Position numbers and translations under genes: made by a program. Under the pieces are notes generated by a model, which made no database searches, was not told the DNA's origin, and saw only the letters and a list, made by a program, of their open reading frames with translations. A DNA stretch of 64,000 nt from Osedax fenrisi (Eukaryota > Annelida > Polychaeta > Sabellida > Siboglinidae): assembly GCA_964019155.1 (NCBI GenBank), contig OZ025243.1, forward strand, positions 15,491,788-15,555,787. The letters are read 5' to 3'. Below are positions 12,461 to 24,471 of the stretch, in pieces; the first letter of the stretch is position 1; the number at the start of each line of letters is the position of its first letter.

Positions 12461-12826
12461 ATATCACACGTGACTAAATAGTAGACATGCGCGTGGTGGT
12501 GGTGGCATTGCGGACAAATGACCGGCCCATCAGCACTGCACATTGTATGGTGTACGAGACAAGAATTACAATGCACCTATTACACGCAATACACGTGCCT
12601 TTATAGTCACGTGCCTCTCTATAGTCACGTGTTATATATTCAAGTATATCAGTCACATGTCTTAGACAGGTGTCCCAATGATACGGTGGTAAACACTCTA
12701 TAGAGTATACAATATATATACACATGCGTACTATAATTAAGTGATTATAGAGAATAGTTAAATATAGATATATAAATAGATAGATATATAGATAGATATA
12801 TTTTATTGGATTCATTAATTTCGTTC
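12461..12826. other. Spacer, no supported gene
   Basis: Balanced composition at 12480-12700 with repeated TATAGTCACGTG words. Opposing open frames of 61 and 113 codons overlap here and neither shows a motif. A GATA-rich tract lies at 12760-12800. Confidence 0.4.
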
Positions 12827-13189
12827 TTTTTTTTTCATTTATTATTCTTTTTCGTTTCTTTCTTCGTTTCCAAATGGCTTCAAAATAAGACCTTGATCTT
12901 TTCGGGTTGTTGCCAGTGATTTATTCATACATAGGACAGGAACAGTGATTGTTTAATCATAATAGTTAGCTATATATTTCGTATTTACATAAAAGATAAT
13001 ATTAAATAAATAAAATACTGTAGATAGACAAAATTTGACATTAACAAAAATCAAAAGCAAAATAATAATAACAAAAATAATCCATACATACATATATATT
13101 TGATATAGATTTTTTATTTTATTTTTTTTCTAGTTTTTTTTAATATGTTAATTTTATTAAATTAATTTTAAATTCATTAATTTTTTAAT

Positions 13190-16126
13190 TTATCTATAAT
13201 ATAATTCATCATTGATTATCATATTTTTTACTCTTTTCTTGAACAAATTTTCATTTTTTATATTTTGTATATTTGTTGGAAGTAAGTTCCAAAGTTTTGG
13301 ACCTTTTATCAGTAAACTATTTATTGTTCTTGTTGATTTTGAAATTGGTATAGTATATGTTTTATTTGTTCGTAGAGTATATTTATTATTATTTTTTTTG
13401 TGTATTTTAGTTAAATTTGTTGGTAATTGATTATAATATTGTTTATACATATATATTAGTGTATTATAATATGTTAGCTTATCTAATCTAAGTATTTTAT
13501 TTGAATTGAATAATTCTTTTGTATGATCTCGAAATTTTCTTTTATTTATTATTCTTAAGGTTTTTTTTTGAATAATTGTTGTATTTAGGGTATTATTTGA
13601 GAATGTATTTCCCCAAAGTATATTTCCATAGTTTAAGTATGGTAGGAAAATACTATTATATATAATTATCAATGAATTTGTTTTAATGAATTTGCTCAAT
13701 TTTGAGATTAAAAATTGAATTTGGGAGAGTTTGTTATTTAATTTAATAATATGATTTTTAAAATCAAGTTTGCTATCAAGAATTATACCAAGATATTTAT
13801 AATTATTTACGTTATTTATTAATGTATCATTTAATGAAATAATATTGTTTGGATATTTATTTGAGTTGAAATTTATCATTTCTGTTTTACTAATATTGAG
13901 TTTTAATTTATTATATTTATACCATTTTTCTATTTTTATTAAGGTTTTTTTAATTAAATTTGTTAGTTCTATATTATTATCTGCTGTAAAAGTTATAGCA
14001 GTATCATCTGCATATACTGTAAATTTTACATTATTATCTTCTAAATATAATGGTAGATCATTGACATAAATTATGAATAGTAAAAGGCCTAGTATGGAGC
14101 CTTGGGGTACACCGATATCATTAGTTATAATATCAGATTCTGTAATGTTTACTTTAACTAGTTGAGTTCTATTATGTAAATAGTTTTTTATCAGTTTAAG
14201 AGGAATCCCTCTAATTCCATATTTATCTAATTTTCTAATTATAATAGAATGATCAATAGTATCAAAGGCTTTACTTAAATCTAAAAATAATGTATTTATT
14301 GCTTTATTTTCTTTTTTATTTTCCATTATATGGTTGTAAATATCTAGTGTAGCTTGAGTGGTATTATGTTTTTTAAGGAAACCATATTGAGTAGTATTTA
14401 TTATGTTATTATTTTGTATGAATTGCATTAGTCTATTATATATTATTTTTTCTAGTATTTTCGATAGTTGACTTAAAATTGATATTGGTCTATAGTTAGA
14501 TATAATATTGATATTATTTTTTTTATGAATTGGTTTAATGGAGGATAGTTTCATTTTTAAGGGAAAAGTTCCTGACGATAAACATAGATTAAAAATATGG
14601 CTTAATGGAAGGTCAATGTAATCTTTTGAAATTTTTAACAATTTCATGTTTAGATAATCAGTGTCTAGAGAAGTCTTTGATTTATTATTTTGTATAATAG
14701 AATTTATCTCATGTGTTGATGTGGGATGAAGATATATTGATTTAGATATTGGTGTAATGTTAATTGGGTTGATGTTATTTATGGGAGAGGTGAATTGATT
14801 ATTTATGGATTGACTTGTATTTATAAAATAAGAGTTAAATGCATTTGCTATTTGTTTATCATTATTGAATTTATTTTCGAATTCATCTATTATATAATTT
14901 GGAGATTGTTTAATTTGCTGTTTATTTATGAGGTTATTTATTAAATTCCAATTTTCTTTAGTAGATATACTATTGTTTATTTTATTATCTATATATGATT
15001 GCTTTGCTTTTTTAATATTTAAGGTTAATTGATTTCTTAATTGTTTGTAGTTATATAAGTTGATTTCATTTTTATTATCTAAGTAAAGTTTATATAGTTT
15101 ATACTTTTTATTAATGTCTCTTTTTATTTTATTTGTTATCCAATTTTTTGAAAGAATATTTGAAGATATTTTATTTGTAAGTAGTGGGATAAATTGGTTA
15201 ATTATTGATGTATATATGGTATGAAATTTGTTGTATGAGTTTTCAGCATCATTGTCTTCGAGGACCGAATCCCAATTCATATTTTTCAGTGCATTAATAA
15301 GTCTTTTAGTATTATTTATTGTTATTTTCCTTGTTTTAATTTCATTTGAGTTATTTCGTATTTTGGTTTTTATTTTAATTATTGTATATATTGGGAGGTG
15401 GTCTGTCAAGTCTTCTAAGAGTATTCCACTATTATAAATATTTGTTGTGTTTATATTAGTGTAAATTTGATCTATAGTTGAAGTGTTACTTTTATTGAAT
15501 TGGGGTCTAGTGTTTTGAAGAATTTGAGGCGTTAGTCCTAATTGATTTATTAAAATGTTTAATTGAGATGGTTTGGGATAATTTGTTATGATATTAAAAT
15601 CACCCATAATTATTAAATCGTGTGAAATATATTTATGAAATTTACTATATAACATATTTATAAGATCTGCAGTTTTATTGAAAGGGCTATTATAAAGGCA
15701 TGAAATTATTATTTTTTTATTTTTTTTAAGTTTAATTTCTATTGTAAGTGTTTCTAAATAATTTTTTATATTAAAAGTAAGGTCTTTTATAAGTTCATAT
15801 TGAATATCTTTTATAACATATATTGAAACACCACCACCTCTACATTTATTTTGTTTCTGTCTATAGTTTGTTTGATATGTGTAGTTTGTTATATTATTAT
15901 TGAAGTCATTATTACTATTTAACCAGGTTTCAGATAAACATATAATATGAGGTTTGATTATTAAAGTATCTATAAATTCTCTTAATTTATCCAGGTTTTG
16001 AATAAGACTTCTAATATTTATGTGTATAATTATCAGATTATTATTATTTATTATTAATTCTTTTGTAATACTATTAAATTGTTGTGTTGTTTTGTATTGG
16101 TTTGATATCATATTATATTTAATCAT
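13190..16126 (-). CDS. LINE ORF2: APE endonuclease plus reverse transcriptase (978 aa)
   Basis: The protein makes the nick and the cDNA for target-primed reverse transcription. The N-terminal endonuclease spans about residues 30-250: HINIRSL with N37, SETW with E66, MGDFNI at 174-179, and TDHLPI with D242/H243 are the usual catalytic positions. The RT spans about 525-800: KPIHKKNN, NYRPIS at 544-549, FLDLSKAFD at 614-622, GVPQGSILG at 672-680, and the catalytic YADD at 705-708. The residue after SILG is Leu where Pro is usual (SILGPLLF). The C-terminal region is Asn/Ile/Lys rich and has no RNase H motif. The start ATG lies inside the last codons of ORF1 (ATGATTAA overlap). The stop is TAA. 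The amino-acid bias (Asn, Ile, Lys, Leu, Thr) follows the AT-rich composition. Confidence 0.93.
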   Translation of the reverse strand: MIKYNMISNQYKTTQQFNSITKELIINNNNLIIIHINIRSLIQNLDKLREFIDTLIIKPHIICLSETWLNSNNDFNNNITNYTYQTNYRQKQNKCRGGGVSIYVIKDIQYELIKDLTFNIKNYLETLTIEIKLKKNKKIIISCLYNSPFNKTADLINMLYSKFHKYISHDLIIMGDFNIITNYPKPSQLNILINQLGLTPQILQNTRPQFNKSNTSTIDQIYTNINTTNIYNSGILLEDLTDHLPIYTIIKIKTKIRNNSNEIKTRKITINNTKRLINALKNMNWDSVLEDNDAENSYNKFHTIYTSIINQFIPLLTNKISSNILSKNWITNKIKRDINKKYKLYKLYLDNKNEINLYNYKQLRNQLTLNIKKAKQSYIDNKINNSISTKENWNLINNLINKQQIKQSPNYIIDEFENKFNNDKQIANAFNSYFINTSQSINNQFTSPINNINPINITPISKSIYLHPTSTHEINSIIQNNKSKTSLDTDYLNMKLLKISKDYIDLPLSHIFNLCLSSGTFPLKMKLSSIKPIHKKNNINIISNYRPISILSQLSKILEKIIYNRLMQFIQNNNIINTTQYGFLKKHNTTQATLDIYNHIMENKKENKAINTLFLDLSKAFDTIDHSIIIRKLDKYGIRGIPLKLIKNYLHNRTQLVKVNITESDIITNDIGVPQGSILGLLLFIIYVNDLPLYLEDNNVKFTVYADDTAITFTADNNIELTNLIKKTLIKIEKWYKYNKLKLNISKTEMINFNSNKYPNNIISLNDTLINNVNNYKYLGIILDSKLDFKNHIIKLNNKLSQIQFLISKLSKFIKTNSLIIIYNSIFLPYLNYGNILWGNTFSNNTLNTTIIQKKTLRIINKRKFRDHTKELFNSNKILRLDKLTYYNTLIYMYKQYYNQLPTNLTKIHKKNNNKYTLRTNKTYTIPISKSTRTINSLLIKGPKLWNLLPTNIQNIKNENLFKKRVKNMIINDELYYR

Positions 16127-16841
16127 CTTGTTTTTTTAGTTCAATTATTTTAAAAGTATCATTTCTATGCCGTACTACATATTTATTATTTATTGTTGAT
16201 TTATTTTTAGCCTCGATAGATAGTTTTTTGATAGTCTCCAACTCAACTTTATTGTATTCTTTTGATATGCTTATATTTTTGAATTTGGAGTTTTTTAATT
16301 TGTTTGCATTTTGTATTATATTATTAATTTCTATTTCAGAGTTTAAAATAATTTTTAATGGCCTGATGACATTATCATTTTCTTGATATTTTCCTAATCT
16401 AAAATAGTTTTTTATATTATAATTTGTGTTGACTAGGTCTAAAATTTCTGTTATATTTTTTTTTTCTTCATAATTTCTTGTTTCGTAATTAGAATCTATT
16501 GTTTGTTTAACATTATAGAGTATAATAGTTTTATTTCTTATTTCATTTAACTTTTTTTCATTTAGGGTTTTATTTATAGTCGTTGATAGATTTTTTTGAA
16601 GTGTATTATTGAGGTTAATTTTAGTGATCTCAGCAAATGTTTTAAGATCAGATTTATCAGCTGCTTCATTTAGTTTTTTTATTATTTTTTCTTGATTTTC
16701 TATAACTATAGTCAATTTTTCATTATTTATAGTTAATCTGTCATTATTTATAGTTAATTTTTCAATTAAGCATTTGAGATCAATTTTTTCATCATTATGC
16801 TCATCTGTTACAGATATCGTTTGTTTTTTTTGACGAGCCAT
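16119..16841 (-). CDS. LINE ORF1: coiled-coil RNA-binding-type protein (240 aa)
   Basis: Probably the nucleic-acid-binding ORF1 protein of the same element. The basic N-terminus starts MARQKKQ. Residues about 25-60 form a heptad-like coiled coil with a repeated LTINN(D/E) motif, visible at DNA level as repeats at 16690-16760. The central and C-terminal part (about 95-235) has the alternating hydrophobic pattern of ORF1 RRM-like domains (TIILYNV, YFRLGKY, RPLKIIL, ISKEYN). This resemblance is by eye only. The stop overlaps the ORF2 start, so the two are probably translated from one RNA by termination-reinitiation. Confidence 0.75.
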   Translation of the reverse strand: MARQKKQTISVTDEHNDEKIDLKCLIEKLTINNDRLTINNEKLTIVIENQEKIIKKLNEAADKSDLKTFAEITKINLNNTLQKNLSTTINKTLNEKKLNEIRNKTIILYNVKQTIDSNYETRNYEEKKNITEILDLVNTNYNIKNYFRLGKYQENDNVIRPLKIILNSEIEINNIIQNANKLKNSKFKNISISKEYNKVELETIKKLSIEAKNKSTINNKYVVRHRNDTFKIIELKKQDD

Positions 16842-18589
16842 TTTAAGCTTTATATCAATTAAATTCTAAATATCACTAATATATATGTTGTGAAAATATA
16901 TTTACTTAATTAATTTATTGAATAAATAATAAAAGTTTCTCTAAATTTAAAAGGTGCTTTTTATATAATATATGTCACACTCATTTATTATGAAGTACCT
17001 AGGGTTTATATTGGGTATATTATATACTGTATTTATTATATCAAATATACAAATATATAGCAATTAAATTATATTACTTCATCTTATATTACAACAAATT
17101 AAATATTATAGAAATAACATAGTATAATAATAATAATAATAAAATAATATGCAGTATTTAAATATTAAAAATACAATAGTAAAAATATCCAATATAAGTA
17201 TATTTAATAAATACAATTTATATATATAAATGTATTAATGCAATATATATATATATGTTTTAATTTTATGATATTTAACAATACTAGGAATTTCAATAAA
17301 TATCTTTTATGGCTTTTCTATTGCATTTTCAATTATAATTTAAAAATAATAATAAAATACATAAAATGTATATATACCTAAATGTATTTATACAATATAA
17401 TAATAATAAAGAGTTGGTAAATAAGATTAATATGATATTAATACAATATATTATTTAAATATAAATAGAGGATAACTAATCTATGAATAATAATAACCAA
17501 TAAAAGAGTAAATAAGGTAGTTGTTGTTATTAAATATGTAAACAGTAAGTGAACATTACCTTTGTGATTAATATATATTTGTTGTTGATTTTAATTTTGA
17601 TAATCATACAATATTTCATATGTAAACAAATACTAAATAAAAAAATGAATATAATTTCAAAACCAATGTAATATATTTAAATATTAGTAGATATAAATAT
17701 TTGAACAATACTAATAATATAAATAACACACAAATAAATAAATACGCACCTATATTTACAATTATAATACAATTAAACGATATTTAAAATCTAATCTGTG
17801 AATAACACGTCTGTTATTTGGTTGCTATGTAAACAAAGTGAATAGATAAATAGTTTATTATAGACAATTGTGAAAATAATAGTTTTCCATTACGGTGTTA
17901 TAAATTAATACAACGAAAAGTGTGCGAATATTAGATGGGTAAATAAAGATATAGTAGTTTAAAAAAATGATAAAAAAATTTAATTACATAATTAATTTCG
18001 ATGTGATTGTTTGTTAATAATTTAACATCTATTCTTGTTATTTCATCTTAACATTTGTTAAAGGATATTATTATGATATAATATATTTTGAGTAACTTTA
18101 TTACATAAAAAAAGAGTATGTCCAACTGAATGATATTACTTATATTCGCATCAGTAAGCTTTAGTATTTTTAAGATTTTAGAAATTATAGATACAATTTA
18201 TACTTCTTTTAAAGAAACTATTCTATGTTCAAAATACTTATTATGAATGTTATACTATTATACGAGATTATATATTTGTACTATAGTTAATATGTATAGT
18301 TTTTCGTAACTATAGTTATAAATATATATATCACTTTATTAGTAATAGTAATTTAGCTAATTAGATACATTATTATTTTTGAAATTGATATTTCTATCTT
18401 TAGATCAAAAATATGGTTTAATAATTAGATTTATTTTCTAGATTATATTTATAATTAATAAGTAAGCTATTACAATACATTGTAATCTAGAATGAATAAG
18501 TGATTTACTAAATCTATAATCGATGCTCTATTTTGGCACTATTTTATTTTTCGTATATATATATATATATAAGCAAGCCTCCTCTAAGC
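16842..18589. other. Very AT-rich spacer; may include the LINE 5' UTR
   Basis: No gene is visible. The first 100-150 bp next to ORF1 probably belong to the element. The remainder has no frame longer than noise. Confidence 0.4.
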
Positions 18590-20421
18590 AAGCCTACAAC
18601 CTATCCTTCACCTTAGTAGGTAAATAAAAACCCAGGTACCTTCCTGACCAACAGGATTCTCTCCTCTACTCCTCCTTTGCTAATTTCTTCCAGAATAAAG
18701 TATCTAACATCATCGTTGCTCTCCCTAATAACTGGTATTGTTTCACAATCCCTACTCGTCCATATGTGCTCTATCTAATGGCATCCATAAAATCCAATTC
18801 CCCACTAGACCCTATTCATCTTACTTTACTTCGTACCCTTTCGCCATCGTTAATTGAACCCATAACAATGATCATTCATGCGTCCCTACATCCATCGTGC
18901 AAAAGTCTATGAAACACTCTTATATCACCCCAATTATAAAAAATACACTTAACCACCCGAACCTGTCGATCTATAGACCCATCTCCCAGCTTTCATCAAT
19001 CTAATACCTTGGAGCGAATTGTATCTGCTCAACTTATATACTACATCACTACCAATTCCATTATTGATAAGTTTCAAAGTGCTTACTTACCCCATCGGAG
19101 CACTGAATCAGCCCTGAATCTTATCATTAATGATCTAATCATATCCCTTGACAACAAAGCCCTATGCTACCATGTGTTACTTGACCTATCCAGTGCCTTT
19201 GACACTCTAAACCATGATATTATTGCTTTACGACTTAATGAAATCGGTATTCATGGTCAAGTATACTTGACCTATATATATACAGCTGGTTTCTGTCCTT
19301 CTTTTACTTAAGGTCATATTCAGTGAAAATTAACGTATCCGTCTCTACTCCCTTTATCAGCACATATGGCGTTATACAAGACCATGTGCTTTATCCTTTA
19401 ATATTTATTATTTATATTTTACCCATAAAATCCATATTTAGTTTACATCCACTACCATCTCTTTGCCGACTATCTACAAATTTATACTTCTTTTCCCATT
19501 TCTTGTGACTTCAACTCTATGCAACTGTCTATTGTTAACTGCCTCACAGAACTTACTGCTGACTGACTGATTCTGCCATAATTTCCTATCACTTAATATG
19601 ACCAAAACTGACACCATATTTTTCTCCAGACCTACTTACCCCCTAATCATCACCCACCCCTTTCTACTATCCCTTCTTACCTCACAATCCATAAAAACTC
19701 TTGGTTTCACCATCAACTCCCACTTAGATTACTCTGACCACATATCTATAATGATTCGCAATGCCAACTATTTTCTTTATAATATTAGAAAATCACGCAA
19801 TAAATTGACTTTTTCAATGACTAAATGTCTAATACACTCGCTAGTCTTCAGTAGACTTATATACTGCTGATCACTTTTATGTAATCTGCCCCTAAAGATT
19901 ATGCTTAAACTAGAGAAGATACAACGACGTGCTATGCGTACCCTGTATAAACTGAAGTTCTGTTCAATAGTATAAATATCGACTCTAATGCGATCACTCG
20001 GCTGGCTTAAGTTTAGATATCTCTGCAGGTACAGACTACTATGCATCACCCACAAGGTGATCTATCTTAGATTTCCCGAGTACCTAGCAGACATGATCAG
20101 TATTCAGACCATTAGTCGAGCTAGCAGGAAATGTCACACGATCATTATTGTGCAACGCTCGACTCTCTCTGCTCACTCTGGGTCTGCTTTCTCTATGATA
20201 GCTCCAAAATACTGGAATGCTCTACCATATGACATTAGGTGTTTGAAATCCCTGTCACTATGTAAATGTAAACTCTCCACGCACCTATTAACATTGTGAC
20301 CTACCCTCCCTTTTCCTTAATTTGTATTGTACTTTATTTATTTTATTTTTGTTTCCTTCTCATGACGCCCATAACCACCACGTGATTTTGTAGTCAATAA
20401 ACCATTTTTAAATAAAAAATA
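18590..20421 (+). pseudogene. Decayed LINE (L2/CR1-like RT) with frameshifts
   Basis: A GC-richer island in AT-rich DNA. RT blocks can be read in changing frames: QSAYLPHRSTESAL and LLDLSSAFDTLNHD at 19009-19260, a degraded GVIQ..LYPLIFIIYIL block at 19370-19430, and LFADYLQIYTSF at about 19458-19495 where FADD is expected (second Asp changed to Tyr). The C-terminal region at 19598-20299 includes KTLGFTINSHLDYSDHI and AFSMIAPKYWNALP. The frames change between the open stretches at 19009, 19323 and 19598, and stops are frequent. It ends in CAATAAACC and an A-rich (AAAAAT)n tail at 20396-20421. 5'-truncated and inactive. Confidence 0.85.
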
Positions 20422-21558
20422 AAAAATAAAATATATATATATATATATTTAAGTATATATTAAAACATATCTGTATTAGTAAACTATTGGTAAGATATCC
20501 CATAACTTAATATATTTCTAAAATCTATTTGACACAACCACTTGGTGTAATATCAATTGCATTAAATATAATATATACTAACTATAGTTGGATAAGCGAA
20601 AGGTTTAATAGTAATACCAAATACAGGTGGGCTTCATTAATACTAGTAATATAGTACTAGTAGTAATAGTAGTAATACTATAGTACGTATACGTAGTTTA
20701 GTTATTGATAGTTTGTAAACAGTTTATTTAGAATAAGACATTTCCTAACATGTCGTGTACGCGAGGTTATATACTTAAATTACCTGTATATTTACTACAG
20801 TAGAAACTTGCAAGTATAAGTTAATATCATCATCATATATAATAGATTATATTTTAAATTATTTATAAACTTTTGAAAGAGGAAGAACATAAATAATAAA
20901 CATCAAATGACCTATAAGTCCTTTATCAATGACCTGTAGGTCTAGGTGTTAGCACACTCTAGACCAAGCGGGATATAACATTTTAAAGATAATGAATTAG
21001 CTGAATAAGAATATTTAATTTAAACGAGTATGTTATGGTATGTGAATAATTAGTAATTATATTATGTATCATAACCAGTAAAACTTAAATAGCTTGTTTA
21101 GAAATATATTTCTTGTATACGAATTTCATCAATCAGACTATAGGGCATCTGAAGAGAAATTACATTGAAGTAACTGTTCATATTAAGATTTATCTATATA
21201 TCTAAATTAGCTTTTAAAAAGTGTATACACTATAATATATTATATATTTTTATATATGTATACATTTATATATGTATTTTTTATTTATATATGAATATAT
21301 TTCAATCGTTCATAAATTCGTTCGCATATAAACTCACATATAGGGACCGCTTATATGCGGTATAGCTTATATATTATTATTCAAATTTAGTTTTGTATAC
21401 CTACTTACTTCATGGTAGTATACGTATACTTCCTATATCCTGCCCTAACTTAAATTAGCCTTCACTGTAGCCCCTTAAGTACGCTATGTTGTATCTACAC
21501 TTCAGTACATGTATACCATGCTGAGCATAATTTAAAAGTATTTACTTTATTAGATATT

Positions 21559-21614
<56 letters not shown>

Positions 21615-21882
21615 CTAATGTAAGTATCGTTATCTAGTTACCTATAGGTAACTATAGTTAACAATAGTTACAATAACCTAGTTAACAATAGTTACATAAT
21701 AAGTTTACGAAGTATAGGGTGAAACAACTAATATACCCCCACTTTTAAGATTTACTAATTATTTTATTCTATATGAATATTATATTTCTGCTATTTATAG
21801 TATTTGTAGTATCATTATATATAATCACTGGATATATCCAACATTGATTTGTATTATGCAACCCAATACAAGTCTACTATAT

Positions 21883-21918
<36 letters not shown>

Positions 21919-22159
21919 CATACATAGAGAACAAGTGATATTATAGATTTATCTTCTTAGCAAATTACATGGTAATACTCGATGAGTCTGAGATACCCCC
22001 CACTATTAATCACCCTGTGATGCCCCTAGAAACAACCATCTTCAGATTATGTCAAATCTGTTACTATTGTATTTCCGTATAACTTGTATACTATATTTTA
22101 TTGATTTAACCTAGCTATAATATAATATATCATAATCTATTTACTGAGTAATTTAAAGT
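20422..22159. other. AT-rich spacer without genes
   Basis: No supported coding region. (AT)n tracts lie at 21575-21610 and 21885-21915. There are many short palindromes such as ACCTATAGGT and GTTAACAATAGTTA. Confidence 0.5.
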
Positions 22160-23510
22160 ATTACTTACTTACTTACTTATGTCGAACTCCCGTTCGACCC
22201 TTCTTTACAATTTTCTTCCAATCATCACGAATCATCATAACATTACGTATTTCATTCACATCATCTAGTCCAGTATCCTTTTTTAAATTATCAATGTACG
22301 TCACAGATTTTCTTCCTCTGTTGCTTTTTCCAGACGTTAGTTGCCATAAAATCAGATCATGAGCTACTTCATCGTCGTGACGGATGCAGTGACCTGCTAT
22401 TCGCAGACGACGAGTAGTTATAACATCGGTAATTTTTGGTAGTTCTTTATAGAGTTCAACATTTGTTATATGGTCTCTCCATGATACATTCAGAATCATT
22501 CTTAATAACCTTGTATAGCATCCATTTATTCTCCGTTCAAGTGATTTGTCGATCGTCCAAGTCTCACTGCCATATAGTAGGATACTTTCAATAGTGGCTT
22601 GAAAAGTCCTAATCTTTAGTTTTCTTTTTAACTTGGAATTCCAGAGTTTTTTCAACTTGTGACATGCCTGCCAAGCTAGTGCCTTTCGGATCTCAAAGTC
22701 TTTTGATGAGCTACTCATCCATGCACCCAAGTATTTAATGTTATTTACTACTTTAATATCTTCATTTAGTAATGAGTGGATATTTATTGGTTCACTTTGA
22801 GAAAAAGCCATTATTTCAGTTTTTCTTGAGTTTATTTTTAAACCTAATTTTAAAGCTTGGGTTTCTACATTTGATAGTAATTCTTGAGCCTGCTCAATAT
22901 CTTGTGATATTAAAGCAATATCATCTGCATAGCTTAGATCTGTAATCACTTTTGCTGGTACCCTACGACTCTGTTTCCTAGTTAGTTCAAAACCAAGATC
23001 TAACTGTTTTCCTTTCACAGCCATTCGCATTGCATAGTCAAGCACTATTATAAACAGAAAGGGGGCCAACGTATCGCCTTGTAGAACTCCAGTAGTTATA
23101 TTAAACGATTTGGTTTCTCCATCAGGTGTTAGTACTTTCGCTTTGGTTCCTTTGTATAATGTTTCTATTGCTTCTACGATAATAGTGGGAATTCCGTAAG
23201 CCAAGAGTATTTTGAACATATTATTTCTATTTATAGTATCGAAAGCTTTCTTAAAGTCAACAAAAGTAATGATTGCTTTTAGATTCTTTTCTTTGATACC
23301 TTCTATTAATCTTCGCAGTGCTAGTATATGGGTAGTAGTTGATCTTCTGGGACGGAAACCATTTTGGTTATGCCGGAGAAGGGGATCTATAATTGGCTGA
23401 ATTCTATTAAGTATCATCTTATTAGTTATTTTTAGAGCAATAACAGATATAGCAATTCCTCTATAATTGTCGACTTTATTAAGATTACCTGATTTTGGTA
23501 TTGGCATTAT
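22160..23510 (-). mobile_element. 5'-truncated LINE with (TAAG)n 3' tail
   Basis: On the minus strand the RT frame (22173-23507) ends at TAA within a short (GTAA)n tail at 22159-22175, and only poly-A-free AT-rich DNA follows. The right end stops abruptly inside the RT domain, with no endonuclease part upstream. That is normal 5' truncation during target-primed reverse transcription. Confidence 0.85.
22173..23507 (-). CDS. LINE reverse transcriptase fragment, open for 444 codons
   Basis: RT fingers and palm are intact: NYRGIAI at 14-20, NGFRPRRST at 49-57, FVDFKKAFD at 82-90, TTGVLQGDTLAPFLFII at 138-154, and YADD at 193-196. The thumb/C-terminal region includes IKYLGAWMSS, ETWTIDKSLERRINGCYTR and MIRDDWKKIV. 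There is no internal stop or frameshift. The first Met is only the first ATG after the truncation point, not a real start, and the missing N-terminal endonuclease makes it non-autonomous. It shares the GVLQGDTLAPF motif with 8545-9514 and possibly with the 5' fragment at 63240. Confidence 0.9.
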   Translation of the reverse strand: MPIPKSGNLNKVDNYRGIAISVIALKITNKMILNRIQPIIDPLLRHNQNGFRPRRSTTTHILALRRLIEGIKEKNLKAIITFVDFKKAFDTINRNNMFKILLAYGIPTIIVEAIETLYKGTKAKVLTPDGETKSFNITTGVLQGDTLAPFLFIIVLDYAMRMAVKGKQLDLGFELTRKQSRRVPAKVITDLSYADDIALISQDIEQAQELLSNVETQALKLGLKINSRKTEIMAFSQSEPINIHSLLNEDIKVVNNIKYLGAWMSSSSKDFEIRKALAWQACHKLKKLWNSKLKRKLKIRTFQATIESILLYGSETWTIDKSLERRINGCYTRLLRMILNVSWRDHITNVELYKELPKITDVITTRRLRIAGHCIRHDDEVAHDLILWQLTSGKSNRGRKSVTYIDNLKKDTGLDDVNEIRNVMMIRDDWKKIVKKGRTGVRHK

Positions 23511-24471
23511 TTGACAAGTATTAATACTTTTCTATTAATTCTATTAATAGAATTCTATTTTAATTTGATGTTTTATTAAAATAAGTTTCCGATATATCCT
23601 AACTAGAGTTGTGTCCTGCAGGACGGCAGTTATGTCCTGACGTGATCTCGCGAGGCTCGAGTTTCACATCGTGAAGGGTTTGGCAGATGCGAATGAATAC
23701 TATCATATATAATTTCAGAAATATTTTACACATGACAAATATTTCAATTATCGTTGCCATAATAAATAAGTATTGTATACGTGTAGAATATATTATTATA
23801 TATAATATATTAACAGAAAATTAACAGAAAATTAACATTTCACGGAGAAAATTGTAAGCTTTTTATTTTTATTAACTACAAATTATAAAATAATGAATTA
23901 TGTCATATTATGAAGACATTTAGGAGAACACATTATATAAACATAATCGTAAATTAACAACAAACAGCAAAACAATTTAAATTCTTCTTATAAATATTAT
24001 TATTATTATTAATATATTATTAATTAATTATATATTATAATTAATACTAATTCATAAGTGACCACACACTATAAACAATAAATTAATACATTATCTATAG
24101 ATAATATATTCTATGATTCAGAACACACTGCGGCACCTATCGGACATTTGAGGAACTATCGTCCGCATGCGGTTGCAACCCCATGGAGGTGTACAGTGTA
24201 CACACTCTATTACAACTTCTATAGAGAAGTAGAGAATGTTTTATCTGAACCAATAACTATAAAAAGATATAATTTACCACAAAAATCGAACATGTACAAC
24301 TTATAACATATAACATTCGTTATACCTATCATATTAATATTATTTTATAATTGTAAATCTTATAATACATTATTGATATTTTAATATCGATTGTTTATTA
24401 CTCCCGCCACCATTTCTTCAATACGTATATGGTATGTTAATTAAAACCTAAAAATGAATATATGACTATAT
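23511..24471. other. AT-rich spacer, no gene
   Basis: Two small GC-richer patches (23610-23690 and 24120-24200, the latter containing GTGTACAGTGTACAC) have no frame or known motif. Confidence 0.45.

Larger units (their letters stand above)
12827..16841 (-). mobile_element. Apparently complete two-ORF non-LTR retrotransposon (CR1/jockey-like)
   Basis: On the minus strand: ORF1 (16119-16841), overlapping ORF2 (13190-16126), a 3' UTR of about 360 bp, and a poly-A run seen as T9 at 12827-12835. Both frames are open with no lesion, so the copy looks young. The 5' UTR extends right of 16841 to an unknown point, and I could not find a target-site duplication by eye. Base composition is as AT-rich as the flanks, unlike the GC-rich LINE at 51348. 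Confidence 0.85.
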
